From Notospermus geniculatus (taxonomy: Eukaryota > Nemertea > Pilidiophora > Heteronemertea > Lineidae): DNA of 64,000 nt. The stretch covers positions 1 to 64,000 of the forward strand of contig NMRB01000562.1 of assembly GCA_002633025.1 (NCBI GenBank), in the 5' to 3' direction. Below, in pieces: positions 40,395-52,689 of this stretch (position 1 is its first letter; every line of letters begins with the position of its first letter). Made by a program: the position numbers and the translations under genes. The notes beneath the pieces are model-generated. The model saw nothing but the letters and a program-made list of their open reading frames with translations. It made no database searches and was not told where the DNA came from.

Positions 40395-40640
40395 CATGTC
40401 CATGTCAGCGTCCCCAATTGACATGTCAGTGTGTGTGTCCCCAATTGACATGTCTGTGTATGTGTCCCCTGTTGACACGTCTGTGTCTGTGTCCCCTATT
40501 GATGTGTCAGTGTGTGTGTCCCCAATTGACATGTCTGTGTCTGTGTCCCCTATTGACAGGTCTGTGTGTGTGTCCCCTATTGGCATTTCTCTGTGTGTGT
40601 GTCCCCTATTGACATGTCTGTGTGTGTGTCCCCAATTGTC
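40395..40640. repeat. Minisatellite, about 27-bp unit
   Basis: Eight to nine copies of TGACATGTCTGTGTGTGTGT plus CCCCTAT. The unit occurs once within the dispersed repeat also seen at 29233 and 63115, so the array grew inside a copy of that element. Confidence 0.88.
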
Positions 40641-40689
40641 AAGTTGCAGCTAATTCCATAAGTCTGTTTCAGGAGAACACTGATAGATG

Positions 40690-41581
40690 GAGATCAACTG
40701 CAAATGTTACATCAATGCAAGCGATCACAGCCCTTTTTCTCAAGCCTGCCCTTCACAAACCTTGTTTCCTTCGTTGCCCCTTTTATGACCTTCATCTGCA
40801 TATTTCTAATGTTTTTTATCTCTTCTCTTTTCATGGGGATCTTCACTTGATGTGAACAGGTGAGTTATGTTTATTGAGAGCATGTTTGATTCCTCGAGCA
40901 AGCTACTTAGCAACTGAGTACAAAACTTCTTGTAACGGTCCTTTCTCTGCATGGGTTAACCTGCGGTGTTCAATTTTGTGTCTGCAATTTTACCATGTAT
41001 GAGACTTCACTCAATGGAAAGCTCATAAAGAATATCTTCAATTATACCACTCAGGAAAGCTCTTTCAGAACACTTTCTGTTGTTGCCTTTTCAAGCTTGG
41101 CTAATATCTGCTACCAGTGATATACTGACTCCAGTATGAATAAAAAGGTCTTTATAGGAACCACAAATTACAATAAACGGCAAAATTGGCAATACATCAT
41201 ACAATTTTGCTTTTCGCTGTTGTGGTTTTTCATAGCAGGAGATAGGGCATGCTCGGCAAATAAACGACAGACTATTATTCTGTCCGGCGCTGATGAATGG
41301 AAAAACAACGTCGGCTAGTAATGGATGGTTAACACGGTCTATACCACGTCGATTACGCCGTGACTGACAAGAAAATATGTGGTGTAATTGACGGAGACTT
41401 GAGCACAACACGTCCTGGTGTCAGATGAATGGGAGTGACGGGATGAATGAAAAACCAGGATGACCGATGATCGATGATATCGGTAGCCATTGCTGTCGGG
41501 TTGTTTCATCCGTACCCCTCTATTACGCACACCCCTCAGTTTTCCTATAAATATCTAATCAAGTGAGCGCCAATGGCGTCA
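40690..41581. other. Gene-free stretch
   Basis: No exon, RNA gene or element end recognised. Confidence 0.4.
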
Positions 41582-41800
41582 ATAAAGGCTTTGCAAATGA
41601 CGTCACAAGCCGCCATGCTGGAGGACACATGCTGCAGAGGTGCAGCGAAATGAGCCGTGCATGCTCCAATGACATTAATACGTCAAACAATGGCGTGGCG
41701 AATTTCACGCAACTCGCGTCACGGTCAGCTCACATTACACCTCTGCACCCTGTGTCCTCCAGAATGGCCGCCAGTATGACGTCATTGCAAAGTCTCTATA
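41582..41800. mobile_element. Foldback MITE, family F copy 1
   Basis: AAAGGCTTTGCAAATGACGT at the left and ACGTCATTGCAAAGTCTCTA at the right. The next inner arms, GCCGCCATGCTGGAGGACAC and GTGTCCTCCAGAATGGCCGC, also pair. Copy 2 is at 50938-51132. Confidence 0.88.
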
Positions 41801-41866
41801 GTTCGATAGACAACATTGGGTGAACCTGCGCTGTCAGAGAGAGACAAGCTCTCATATAAAGAGCAG

Positions 41867-41936
41867 GTTCGACCGGGAATCAAACCTGGATCCTCAGAGG
41901 TGACAGAAGTCAATGTTTCCCCGCACCACGCTGACC
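41867..41936 (-). mobile_element. tRNA-derived SINE, family 2, head fragment
   Basis: GGGAATCAAACCTGGATC is an altered box B on the minus strand, then CAGAGGTGACAG and CCGCACCACGCTGAC. Confidence 0.7.
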
Positions 41937-42432
41937 AGTGAAGCGGCATCGCGCTCCGCCATCACCCTGCTTGTCTGCAGTCATTGGCGTACTCGCCACT
42001 GGCTCTAAGTGCACGTCGTTCACCACACAGCCTAGCCAACGAGAGACCATCTCAAGTATTTGCGTCTAACAGTTCCATATCTACAGAAACATATCAGAGC
42101 CGCTGTAGAAGTTGTCAAGTGGTTGCCTTGATTACGGTGGAGATGACCTACGTCGCTTGGCCGCCAGGGTCGGCAGGTGCCACTTTCTTGAGTGATCTAC
42201 CATGGTGACAGAGTTTATCATGAACTCGAGTGATATGGTCGGTCGACTTATCGCTCATAGACTCTCGTGGCTGTACGGAGTTTACGAACCCTTTCATCAG
42301 CCACAATTTCAGAGGGTCACATCAGCCAAGACTTTCTCCAGCGAGTTGGCTCTCTATGGGCAACTCAAATGTAGAAAACTATGGGCAGGCGTTTGTGTCA
42401 TTGGTCTGGTCGTCGGGAAACCAACATTACGG

Positions 42433-42545
42433 AGGTGTCGCAAGTGCCCGGTTCGGCCATACGACGATGTCTATCTATTGTTTGGGTATACCCACACAAT
42501 AGATAAACGTTGTCGTAGGGCCTAACCGGGCGCTTGCGAAACCTC
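42433..42545. repeat. Long hairpin with about 50-bp arms
   Basis: GGTGTCGCAAGTGCCCGGTT pairs with AACCGGGCGCTTGCGAAACC, then TACGACGATG with CGTTGTCGTA and CTATTGT with ACAATAG. The loop holds GGGTATACCC, itself a palindrome. Confidence 0.88.
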
Positions 42546-43232
42546 CCTATTGGCTAATTGCCCATTGAGAGCCAACTCACACTTGGAGGACATAAAAAGA
42601 CAAGTCTTGTATTCGGCAAGAGAGCGTGAAAGCCAATTTTTGTCCAATCTGGCTTTCCTCCCTCCAATTCTGCCGTCAGATTCTCTCCATCTCCCAGCAT
42701 GCCACAGCAGATAAAGTTTACTTCATTATCTCTCGATAGAAAAAAAATATCATCACAACGATGCAAATGTTGCATGGAAAATGCTGTCATTAGCTTTCAT
42801 TACTATTCCCCGAGTGAGGCAGACAGTACACCACCAAATGAACAATTCAACAGGCACGCTTATCAAGGACTAAGACCAAGGTCATTCGCTAATGGGCCAT
42901 AATCATAATGTCATTTTTACGTCTCATCGTTAACGATACGCTTACAATGGCGACCATAGCATCGGCGCTATGAGTGCGTGAACATCATAGGCCACAAGTT
43001 GGATTCATCCCCATGCCCCGACGGACTCATCAATCAGAAAGTGAGCAATCCCTCCGCGACATCTTCTCCGAGTGACATCAGTGTATCTCAATTTATACAA
43101 ATGAGCCTGATGTTATTTTCATCCAGTAGTTCTGGGTTGATGTAGAAGGATTAGTTGGAATGGATGCCAGATCTTAGCTGGGGAACAACACTGCGCAAAG
43201 CTCATTCTCAAAGTGTCTGAGAGATAAAGAGT

Positions 43233-43330
43233 GGAGTTCCACAGGGATCAGTATTGAGGCCATTTCTTTTCTTGCTCTATGTAAATGACTTGGCTCGGGC
43301 TGGAAGGTTGTGTTTTGAAATGGCTGCAGG
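43233..43330 (+). pseudogene. LINE reverse transcriptase fragment
   Basis: Translates to GVPQGSVLRPFLFLLYVNDL and a little more. This is the GVPQGSVLGP...FLLYVNDL motif of non-LTR reverse transcriptases. The catalytic YADD motif that should follow is missing and the frame closes soon after, so it is a dead remnant. It is the only retrotransposon coding sequence recognised in the window. Confidence 0.75.
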
Positions 43331-44499
43331 CAAATCAAGTTGTATTAAATAGAACATCTTTATTCAGGACACCTTTCGGACTGCTGAGAGGAGAGGTCAA
43401 AATGAACAGACATGTTCCACCATTAGGGACTGAATTCTGCTGTGCGTAATAGAGAGGTAACCCCCTGGCAGTGAAACCACTACAGAGCTTACGTGACGCC
43501 ATCACAGAAAAGTCTTGACGGTCAAATTGATGTCAAATTACGTCATCAACCCACGCGGTACAGTTTGTCGTCGGCACAAGTGGTGTGTGTGTGTGACTTC
43601 AACCATGATGTAATCTACAGTGGCACACTTTGTCATCTACGTCAGCATGGTGGACCGGCAGGCAAAAGTGACGTCACAATGAGCCACTACACAAGCTCTA
43701 TATTGAAGGACACTGTGACCTTTGGGACTGTGTGATTCTGTCCTTAATTGAGAGGTGTCCTCACAACAGAGGTCTGACTGATGGAAAATGCAAATTCAGA
43801 ACTGAACTCTGGTGTCCTTGAAATAGGGTGCCATCCTGGTGGGTTTCACTGGTACATAGAACTGATATGTATCGGTGGAGTGGAGTTCGGAAGTTCGACG
43901 CAGCTGAGGTCTTTCTATTTGAACGAGGACTCAGCTCGGCTAATAGCTCACGGGGCTGACCCCTTCAACCACCCAGCCTTTGTGTCCATGTCTCCTCGTG
44001 TCAATTTCAAGTGAAATTAATGTCCGGAGTGCAGAGGTATGTGTACTAAACACACATAACATAACTCAGATTTACCTCCGCCCTCTCCAAGTGACAGCTC
44101 GTAGAGGGGTTATTCACATATAAGTCAGCCAATATGTATAATGACTCAGGCAGTGGGAATATCCCGGTAGACGGTCTCTCCCGCGGATGGATGGAGCAGT
44201 GCCAATATCGCAAGTACTGAAAACATGTTCCTGGTTGCATGCTAATGGAGCGAACATAGAAATCAATGTTTTAAACATGGGCCGACAGACGCGGGATTTC
44301 GTAACTCGGAATGTTTGTTGGTTTTGTATGTTATTGGCTCTGGGCCAGATTTGGTTTGAGCATGGTAGCATGATGAATGCTGGTGGCCATGTTGGAGGGT
44401 ATTTTGCCTACTACAGGAATCTTCAGTACAATGATAACTCCTTTGAGAGTTCTCCAGGGGCCTAGTCTCCTTTTCAGGGTACCTCTGAATGGAACAGAC
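43331..44499. other. Gene-free stretch
   Basis: Short open frames of 60-90 codons exist on both strands, but none has recognisable motifs or splice borders. Confidence 0.4.
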
Positions 44500-44785
44500 T
44501 CCCAGCCCATATAGCCAATTGGTTATCACATCCGCTCAGCAAGCGGCAACTCCCGGATTCGAATCCAACCCGGGCCATATGGGATTTCATTCCCGGCTCT
44601 TCAGTCCGTCGTCGCATGGGACAGTAAGCCGTGGTGCCTTGTACCTTGTGCCTTTGCAAGGGCAAGTAAAAGAGCCCATCCAAGTGAGGAACATGAGTAG
44701 CTTGAGATGGCCTCTCCCATACTTACCAGGGCCAATATATGCTATGCCCCCCCCCCTGACGGAAAAATCTGATACAAATCTGTAG
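44500..44785 (+). mobile_element. tRNA-derived SINE, family 1
   Basis: Box A degenerate (TAGCCAATTGG), box B GGATTCGAATCC, body CATCCAAGTGAGGAACATGA, tail ATACAAATC. A run of nine C has arisen in place of the usual GGCTTCGGCC. Confidence 0.9.
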
Positions 44786-46047
44786 GCGTACTGTCCATCA
44801 GGATCTGACGTAACTTCAATCCGTCATCATTTGTTTGATTACAGTGATGTTACATAATACTAATGAGTCATTGTATTATGCAGTCTTACTGTCATAATTC
44901 AACCAGCATTGCTTCTATTAGTGAATCAATTCGTTCATTAGCACCTTGATGCAGACAGGATGGCGTAATTTGTGACTGTTCACGAGATTACCTTTGACAT
45001 TATCATGACTTTTTACTGCAATTTGCTCCAAAACATACCATCTGGCTGATCCAGAGTCTCCCCACTGACTTGCACTTTCTGTCATGCGCTATAAAGAGTA
45101 TTACATAATGCTGTTGTGCATTTACAGTAAAATTACTTTGAAAAATTGATGATGTTGAGTAATATTAAAGAGTTTGATAGCATGATTTGGCAGCTGATAT
45201 ACCGGTATACATGCATATCTGATGTTTGTGGTGTGAGAAGTATGTTTTTGTCCAAAAATATGTGAGGGCAACAGAGTACAGGTGGATACATCAAAAACAA
45301 CTTGTTTGTTCTCGTATTTTGTCTGGCGTCCTGTTGAAATCTGCAGACAGTTCATTGACATTTATCATCATAAGTGGGTGTATCTCATACCGGCTTAACA
45401 TTCATAGTTCTTGAGTTAGTTGGAAATGTCCGCCTTTCTGTGCGGCCTCACGGGACGCCATGCTTTCGGCACACGGTTCTGACGTACTAGAGTCACCAAA
45501 CGTTAGTCTCATCATTGACAAAAACGACATTCATTCAAATCCTTTCTCCGCTATCTTGTCCTGTTATTTGTGTACAAATTCTAAAGAATATTTAGTATGT
45601 TATACAAGACATTCCATGCTATCATGACATCGAATAGACATGCAATATCTATGATCGTCTGTGCATTAAATTGGGGTGGAATTGATGTATTTGGACGGAT
45701 ACAACTTTGACATTTTGGAATGACGTTGAGAAAATGTTCCTGTTGTTGACATTTCTGAAGTGAAGCCACTACTTTCTCCAAAAGTGTAGAAAACAATAGA
45801 CATAACGAGGCAGAAGGATGTACCTCAGTCTCTATAGGCTCTCATACCCCTCTCGTGATGCGGCGTTTCCATGGGCTTTTTTCCATAGTTGCTATGTCTG
45901 TCAGCACCCAGCATCCAAAAAAACTTCTGGGCTAGCGCATCAGATGCAAGTCTAGCCTCCTGTTGTGGTTGGAACCTAGTGTAGACTATCCTCGCACCCA
46001 GGGTGTTCACAACCACTCCCCTCCCCCGCACTTGTCTTTGAGGGAGA
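44786..46047. other. Gene-free stretch
   Basis: AT-rich; nothing recognised. Confidence 0.4.
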
Positions 46048-46222
46048 GGTATTTGTATTTTTCCGTCCAGGGCCGAAGCCATAGCATTATTGGCCCTGCT
46101 GATAAGTTCGGAAGAGGCCATCTCAAGCTGCTAATGTTCCTCACTTGGATGGGGTCTTTTACTTGCCCTTGCAAAGGCATAAGGCACCACAGCTTACTGT
46201 CCCATGCGACGGACATGAGGAA
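46048..46222 (-). mobile_element. tRNA-derived SINE, family 1, 5'-truncated
   Basis: Tail GTATTTGTATTTTTCC and body on the minus strand. The tRNA-like head is missing beyond CCCATGCGACGGAC. Confidence 0.9.
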
Positions 46223-47894
46223 TGTTGAGGGAGAGGTCCCAGCACAACCGTAAATGACCTAAGGTTCGCCATCTTGTCCTAACAAACGTTCCTAATCACT
46301 CCTACTCTCACTCAATTAATGCGTAGTTTGAAGGGTGAAGTGACCGTAGGCCTTGATAACTCAAGATGGTGATTCTCAGGATAGTGTAGACGGTGGCGCC
46401 AATAGCGAGCAAGAATAGCACTTGGGTGATGATCCAATACTGCCATTGACCAAATCAGACTCGAGGCCTTCAACATAGATGATAGTTCACGGATAATGAC
46501 TAACATTCTGAGAAACTGGCCTGTAGACAAATATTTCCAATTCTTTAAAAGAGTTATGCCACTGAAATTCTCAAAGATGATTGATTTGCAGTTAATATCT
46601 TTGAACTTGGATCCAGGACATGATATGAATGGCATTCAATCCATCCAGTGATTTGAATGTTGATGAAAGGGCCTACACCAACAGGAATGCCATTCAAAAC
46701 TTTTCCATCACAAGTGATCAGCTGTTGTGAATGCCGACATGAAATTATAAATAGTAAACATTGTGAATACTGACATACATTTCCAGGTGAATGATACTTT
46801 GAACTGAAATGGCCAATCCCCGGAAAAGCAGGTCTATGGCGGTGTCACGTCTGGGCAGATCAGGAGTGTCCCATGCCGGAGTTATAATTGTCCCATGCCG
46901 GAGTTATAATTGTCCCCTACCGTTCGGCTGACAGCGTCGCGATAGGCGCAATTGTCTGTCCCCCGTGAAGATGACCGCTCAAACAAAGACCGGGGCATTT
47001 GTCATTTTAAAGTTGATAGAGCGACAAAAGGCTTACAGCTGAGAGTATGTTAAAGGGGGATTAGAGTAGAAAATTCTAACTTTGGGCCTACTTGAAACCT
47101 TGTTAGGCCTACTTGGGACCTTAGTAAATGCAAAATGCAATAACATAGGTCTTCCTTTCCGATTTTTGCTTGAGGCAGTGAGAAATCAGCAGAAATGTTG
47201 AGTTTGTTCGACCCCTGGTTGGTTGGACTTTTTCAATAAAGATTATTTGTGATTTTATTGCCATAAAAGTTCAAGTGTGGTTTCTAAGTTCTACGTTAGG
47301 TCAACTGCGGTTTACCCTGATACTAAAGGTCACGTGCGGCAGGCAAGTCAAGGACCCCACGTGGGTCACACGTCGGCTAATGACATAAATGATAAATTGA
47401 AGGGTTTTAAGGGTTTTAATTTGAAAAAATACTTCAGAAGTTCACAAGACCCTTCTTAAGATTAGATCTTTGATGATCTGTTACGTCTTCAAAAACGTGG
47501 CACGCACAGAATCTGACATTCTTCTGCAGATCCTGCCATTTGCCTGATTGAGACTTCAGCCCACACCGGGTGAGACGTCAGTCCATGCCCGGTCAGCATC
47601 GGTCAGTATGTGCCGTGTAACCAAGCAACTTGGGTCATAAACTTTCAATGACTGTGCACCCCTCTCATATTATGACCAAAGAATTTGATACTTGTATTGT
47701 GTATTTTATTGCTTGGTGTTGATTTATGAAGTATCAAACTCACCCCTTATCCCATGGGTAAATAACTGATAAGGGTTGACCTGAGGACATGGGGAGCGAG
47801 AATGAAGGGATCTGCCATTTTATGAAGGGAGAATGAAGGGATCTGCCATTTTAACCTAAAAAATGATAATGCCTCAAAAAGTTGCATAAAAAAA
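46223..47894. other. Gene-free stretch
   Basis: Contains a small tandem duplication near 46866-46915 (GTCCCATGCCGGAGTTATAA, two copies) and one near 47800-47850 (GAATGAAGGGATCTGCCATT, two copies). No exon recognised. Confidence 0.5.
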
Positions 47895-47957
47895 CTTATC
47901 ACATAGGTATTCATTGGAAAGTACTCCTTGAGAGCTTTCCAATGAATACCTATGTGA
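47895..47957. repeat. Hairpin of about 62 bp
   Basis: CACATAGGTATTCATTGGAA pairs perfectly with TTCCAATGAATACCTATGTG around a loop of about 20 bases. Confidence 0.85.
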
Positions 47958-48825
47958 CAGGGTTCAGTTACATGTATTTTTCAGTTCTTTTCTGCACGTT
48001 TTTTGATAATTATGACATGGCAGTGAAATGGCAAAGTATCTAACCTGATAGCCCACATTTCCGGGCCACCCTGTACATGTTTGCCAATTAGTTTACACTT
48101 GTTTTCCTCTACATGTATAAATATTTTGTGGTTATAGTGTAATGTATATGTCCTTACACTTGTCACAAGCATTGGGAAACGACCATATATGGGCATAATG
48201 ACATGTACTTCTGATATCTACACTGATAGTGATAAGTATGTGGGAACTGAGCTTTTCCAGTATTTGCGCACACCCATTGTTTACATTGCATTCCGCTGTT
48301 CCATGAGCCCACAACACCCGTGTGTTTTACAGTTCTCATTTGAGCTGTCAGGAACGACAAATAGCATCGATTTTTTTCCCAACAGTGTCTGGGTATTTGT
48401 GAATAAATTCATCAGTCTTATTTTGTCAAAATATATTAGTTTAGGATATGGATTTTGATTGCTGTGAAGTCTGGGCTGGGATATGTGGGTTATTTTGGTG
48501 TTCGAGCACTTGTCATTCTTACACAGAGTTCAGGGTTGGACCCCAGTCGAACACATTCCTCCATTCATTAACTTCAACCCCTTCCTACATGTATACCGGT
48601 ACCCTGAACTCTTGACCCCTTACCCAATATTACACAATACGGTAACATCCATTCATCAACTAGGCCCATTCAGAAAAATAGTACTCCCCTATTCCCTAAG
48701 CTTGGCCATTGTTAGGTTTAGACCAGACAGATAGTTAGGTAATACATGTACATTTGTACTACGAAAATAACTGTAGTGCAGTTGGTAGATTGAACTTGTA
48801 GAAAAAAACGTTGTATATTAAAGCC

Positions 48826-48968
48826 TAGTTCATACTTCGACGCATGACCATCGGCGTCCGACGCGCAATCAAAATCTGTACGTCGACATAAGCCTACTTC
48901 ATTATGTCGGCGTCGAGATTTTGATCGTGCGTCCATCGGACGCCGAAGTATGAGCTAGGCTTTTGTCG
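48826..48968. mobile_element. Foldback MITE with AAGCCTAGTTCATACTTCG ends
   Basis: AGCCTAGTTCATACTTCGAC at the left and CGAAGTATGAGCTAGGCTTT at the right. Inside, GGCGTCCGACG pairs with CATCGGACGCC and CAATCAAAATCT with AGATTTTGATC. Confidence 0.88.
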
Positions 48969-49707
48969 GGTGACTTTATTTTCCACGGGGTGTAAAAAAA
49001 AATCACACAGGAGTGTGGGAAAATGAGATGGCAGTTTTCTGACACACCTTGTCTCCCCTGTGTCATATCTAGTTATCAAACAGCCGCTATGGGACTACAT
49101 CATTTCATCTTACACACATTGATTGAAAATCAGCTGCCGTTTGTTGAACGTGAGAGTCGGAAACTTTAATCCCGAGGGTTGGTCCATTGTTTGATGTCTG
49201 CTGTTCTTCCGTAGGCCGTCTTCACAACTGAGATCCAGGAACCCCTGGATTCTAGGCCTTGCATTCTCAAACAACATGACGAAGATTTTATCTACCAAAT
49301 ATGGATGGAAATCACACCATTTCTGAGCCGTTGGTTTCCTAGGCCTTGTATGACTCATTATGACTCACGCCAACACCTGTCCGGCTCCCTGGATGATGAG
49401 ACCACGTCGTCTGCTTGTTCAGCCCTGGACCACGCTGTTTTTAGATCATGACGAATTATTATCATTCTATAGTTAATGGCCAAACGTTGGTTTGATTGAT
49501 ATCAAATTGATGAGCGAATGACGAGGGTAATGATGTCCGCAGTGACCTCGCTGGGTTCAGAATCATGTTGCTCTGAGTGCAGCCAGAAATGAGCCATTTT
49601 CAGCCGAAGTCTGAGCCAAATATAATCCGAAGTGGAAAATCTCAAGTGTCAATCAATATTGAATTCAGAGCTAAATTGCCAAATTTGACATTGTACTTAG
49701 TTCTATC

Positions 49708-49851
49708 CAGGGTTTCTGCCAGAAATATTTTTGACGGTATGCAGTTCTTCAAAATCAGCAAAAAACCCCATGAAATTAAAGAAAATGTCCCTTTTCTGTT
49801 CCTTTGAGGGTACTCACAGCGTACCCTGCGTACCCTCTGGCGGAAACACTG
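49708..49851. mobile_element. hAT-like MITE, family G copy 1, 5-bp target duplication
   Basis: The ends CAGGGTTTCTGCCAGA and TCTGGCGGAAACACTG are inverted copies. The flanks are CTATC on both sides. GAGGGTAC words lie inside each end. Confidence 0.85.
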
Positions 49852-49889
49852 CTATCGTAAAGTTGCAAGGGCTTTGTGAATAGGTCACA

Positions 49890-49966
49890 CGGTGGACTGA
49901 CTGGGGATTGAACCGAGAACCTCAGAGGTGACAGGCACCAATGTTTCCACTGCACCACTCTGACAT
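49890..49966 (-). mobile_element. tRNA-derived SINE, family 2, head fragment
   Basis: GGGGATTGAACCGAGAACCT (box B side), CAGAGGTGACAGG, and CACTGCACCACTCTGAC (box A side), all reverse oriented. Confidence 0.75.
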
Positions 49967-50452
49967 TTTCTGAGTCTGACAGCTGTTCTGAAAAATCACT
50001 GTCCCAGTATTGAGGTCCGATGTATTTCTACATTTTCTCCAGTCCGTCTCTACATCTCTCCCCGCCTCCTCCACACGAGCCTGTATCGGTTCAGTTCATC
50101 AATGAATCTGGTACGCAAACAAAAATCACCAACTCTAATTGAAATTGATTTAACTTTGATTGTACTTCTTGCCATCGCTATGGTAACCAAGAAATGCTAT
50201 TAAAAATGAGTCGTCGTGATTTATTCATAACACAAGTTTTTCTTTCCGATATTGCCTTTATCCTTTATTACAAATTACTCGACAAGAAACCAACGGAGCT
50301 CAGCGGTCGTTCGTGCAAGTTAACGTTTGTAGCAACATTGTAAAAGAGGTATGCGTGTAGATTTCAGTGTGTTCGGTTATTCAGTTGATTTCAGGAGGAT
50401 GTTCGCATGGTTTGGGGTACAGAAACTGGAAGTATTGGCGTGATCACCGCTG

Positions 50453-50945
50453 GGCAGTCAGAGTGGTGCAGGGTTTCCGCCAGAAAAAAAAATCAGGGTA
50501 CGGACCAAAAAAAAAATTTTGAAAAAATTTTTTTGAAAAAGTTTTTTTGAAAATTTTTTTTTTATTTTTAAAAGGTTTTAAATGATGTTTGGTGCCATTT
50601 TAGGCATATTTTGAAGCATAAAATCCTCACGCCGGTCATGCCGGTTGTTTGGTTTCGTCCGGTGTGTCATGGAAAAATGGTTACCCAACGTTTTTGAGGG
50701 TACGGATCCGTACCCTGGAAAAATTTTAAGGGTACGGAATTCTACCCATTTTACCCTCTGGCGGAAACCCTGTGGTGCAGTGCGAATGTCAGGCCTGTCA
50801 CCGTTCAGGTTCCAGATTTGATCTCCAGTGGACCCATGTGAGGAGAGGACTCTCTTTGACAGCCCAGGTTTTCTCCGGGCACTCTGGTTTCCTCCTGCTG
50901 CACATGAAATTCACTTTAAATGTCATCTATAGAGCTTAAAGAGGC
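50453..50945 (+). mobile_element. tRNA-derived SINE, family 2, split by a MITE
   Basis: The head (GTCAGAGTGGTG) stops at 50468 and resumes at 50773 as TGGTGCAGTGCG, on either side of the family G MITE. The downstream part has a box B-like GGTTCCAGATTTGATC and the shared core GGTTTTCTCCGGGCACTCTG then GTTTCCTCCTGC. The end meets the family F element at 50938. Confidence 0.85.
50469..50772. mobile_element. hAT-like MITE, family G copy 2, inserted in a SINE
   Basis: CAGGGTTTCCGCCAGA and TCTGGCGGAAACCCTG are perfect 16-bp inverted ends. TGGTG flanks both sides and is single in intact SINE copies, which proves a 5-bp target duplication. The interior is A/T homopolymer-rich with repeated GGGTACGGA words. 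Confidence 0.92.
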
Positions 50946-51132
50946 TTTGCATTTGACGTCACAAGCCGCCATGCTGGAGTACACATGCTGCAGATGTGCA
51001 GTGAAATGAGCCGTACATGCCCCAATGACATTACATCAAACAATGGCGTGGCACATTTCACGCAAGTCACGTCGGCTCACACCTCTGTACTCCAGAATGG
51101 CCGCCAGGATGACGTCAGTGCAAAGCCTCTAT
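50938..51132. mobile_element. Foldback MITE, family F copy 2
   Basis: AGAGGCTTTGCATTTGACGT at the left and ACGTCAGTGCAAAGCCTCT at the right. Inner arms GCCGCCATGCTGGAGTACAC and GTACTCCAGAATGGCCGCC. Confidence 0.88.
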
Positions 51133-51517
51133 GTTGCTGTAATTTGGCACTCAGCTCTCCATTCCGATGCGAATATTTTCCATTCACATCTGTTTACGCC
51201 ACAAGGCCTGACTTTGTTCTTTGTGTTGATTGGACTCTCCAAGACCACGACCTGATACTTGCGCCCCAGACTACATGTAGCACAGACTTGTTGATCAAAG
51301 GGTTAATCTGAGATGAAGGTATCCAACTTCCAAAGGTTCAAATGACAGAGGACGCCATACATCTCTCCGAGGGATGACACTGTTTGTCGATCACCATGGC
51401 AACCAAGGGTACACTTGCTGATTCAAGGGGTGCATCTGGCGGTCGTAGCACTTGTGTTTCTTGCGGGGATGATATCATGTGTCGAGTCATCAGGACGTCC
51501 TCCTGTTGAATAGAGAA

Positions 51518-51690
51518 ATTATTGTCAATAGGTGGCAGCACTGCATGACCAGTGGTCCTAAACAATGTTTCCTTTCAATAAGAAATTGACATGGGACCAT
51601 AACCTGAATGGTTTCAAATCGACTTCTACGGCAGCGACACCTTATCCATGGTGGTCAAAAGTTTACCATCATGGGTCTCCTGTAATGATT
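51518..51690 (+). repeat. Dispersed repeat, copy 2 of 2
   Basis: Aligns with 37838-38005 (ATTGTCAATAGGTGGCAGCA and GACATGGGACCATA). Confidence 0.8.
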
Positions 51691-51734
51691 GCCACCAACC
51701 AGGCTGATGGTTTGTCATCGTAATCCTGTGAACA

Positions 51735-51995
51735 CCTGCTCACATGTGAACGTCACCATTCACATGAACCTCCACACATGCGAACACCAGCATTCACGTG
51801 AACCTCCACACATGTGAACACCAGCATTCACATGAACCTCCACACATGTGAACACCAGCATTCACATGAACCTCCACACATGTGACCACCAGCATTCGCG
51901 TGAACCTGATTACATGTGAACACCGGCATTCACGTGAACCTCCCTGCATATGAACACCACCATTCATGTGAACCTCCTTGATGTGAACACCAGCA
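51735..51995. repeat. Minisatellite, about 34-bp unit
   Basis: Seven to eight copies of CACATGTGAACACCAGCATT plus CACATGAACCTCC. Each unit contains the palindrome CACATGTG. Confidence 0.9.
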
Positions 51996-52689
51996 TTTTG
52001 CTCTTGAAACTGCTCAGGTTAGTTCACAGGAGACTTGAACTCATGACCTATTAGCATCCAGTCTTGAGCTACGCAACGCTACTCCATCTCTCTGTAAGAT
52101 TCTTTCACAGTCTGCGTGGAATGTTTTCCTGGTGAATCATTCAACTCAAGTCTTCAGGAGATAAGAAGAAGAATAGATTTCCCTTGAGATGCAGACATGT
52201 AGTGTTCCACTTTGAATTGCACATGAACAGCAGAATTCTCTAGGTTTTGTCGCATGAAACTGCTGGTAACCTTTTTTCCGAGACGCCCTGTTTCTTTCTG
52301 TGCCACCAACATCAGTTAATAAATTCCCCATAATTTAAAGCACGGCCATAAAGAATCAGTTCAACCTTGGCTTCACCGCATTCATCACCAGTTCATGTTC
52401 ATCTCAATTCTCCTGTAGAACACTTCAGAAACCGTGAATGAAATAGATCATAAAAGATTGATACGATTGGTGAAGTGCCATTGATGTTTATTTCATGATC
52501 AGTTCTCCACAGCCATCATTCCATCCATAGCCAGACCTACCTACTTACGATACATAAACCAAGAGTACCTGGATTGTTTATCTTGCTATATCTCTAGTTG
52601 GCTCTTTTACTCCTCTCTAAACATCCGGTGCTGACGGCTAGGAGGTGAACCAGATGATGGATTTACTGGACCCGAACACATCCATCCTG
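51996..52689. other. Gene-free stretch
   Basis: Nothing recognised. Confidence 0.4.

Noticed and set aside
46312-46635. 107-codon open frame on the minus strand
   Set aside because: Composition is ordinary, no motif is recognised, and no splice or promoter context supports it.
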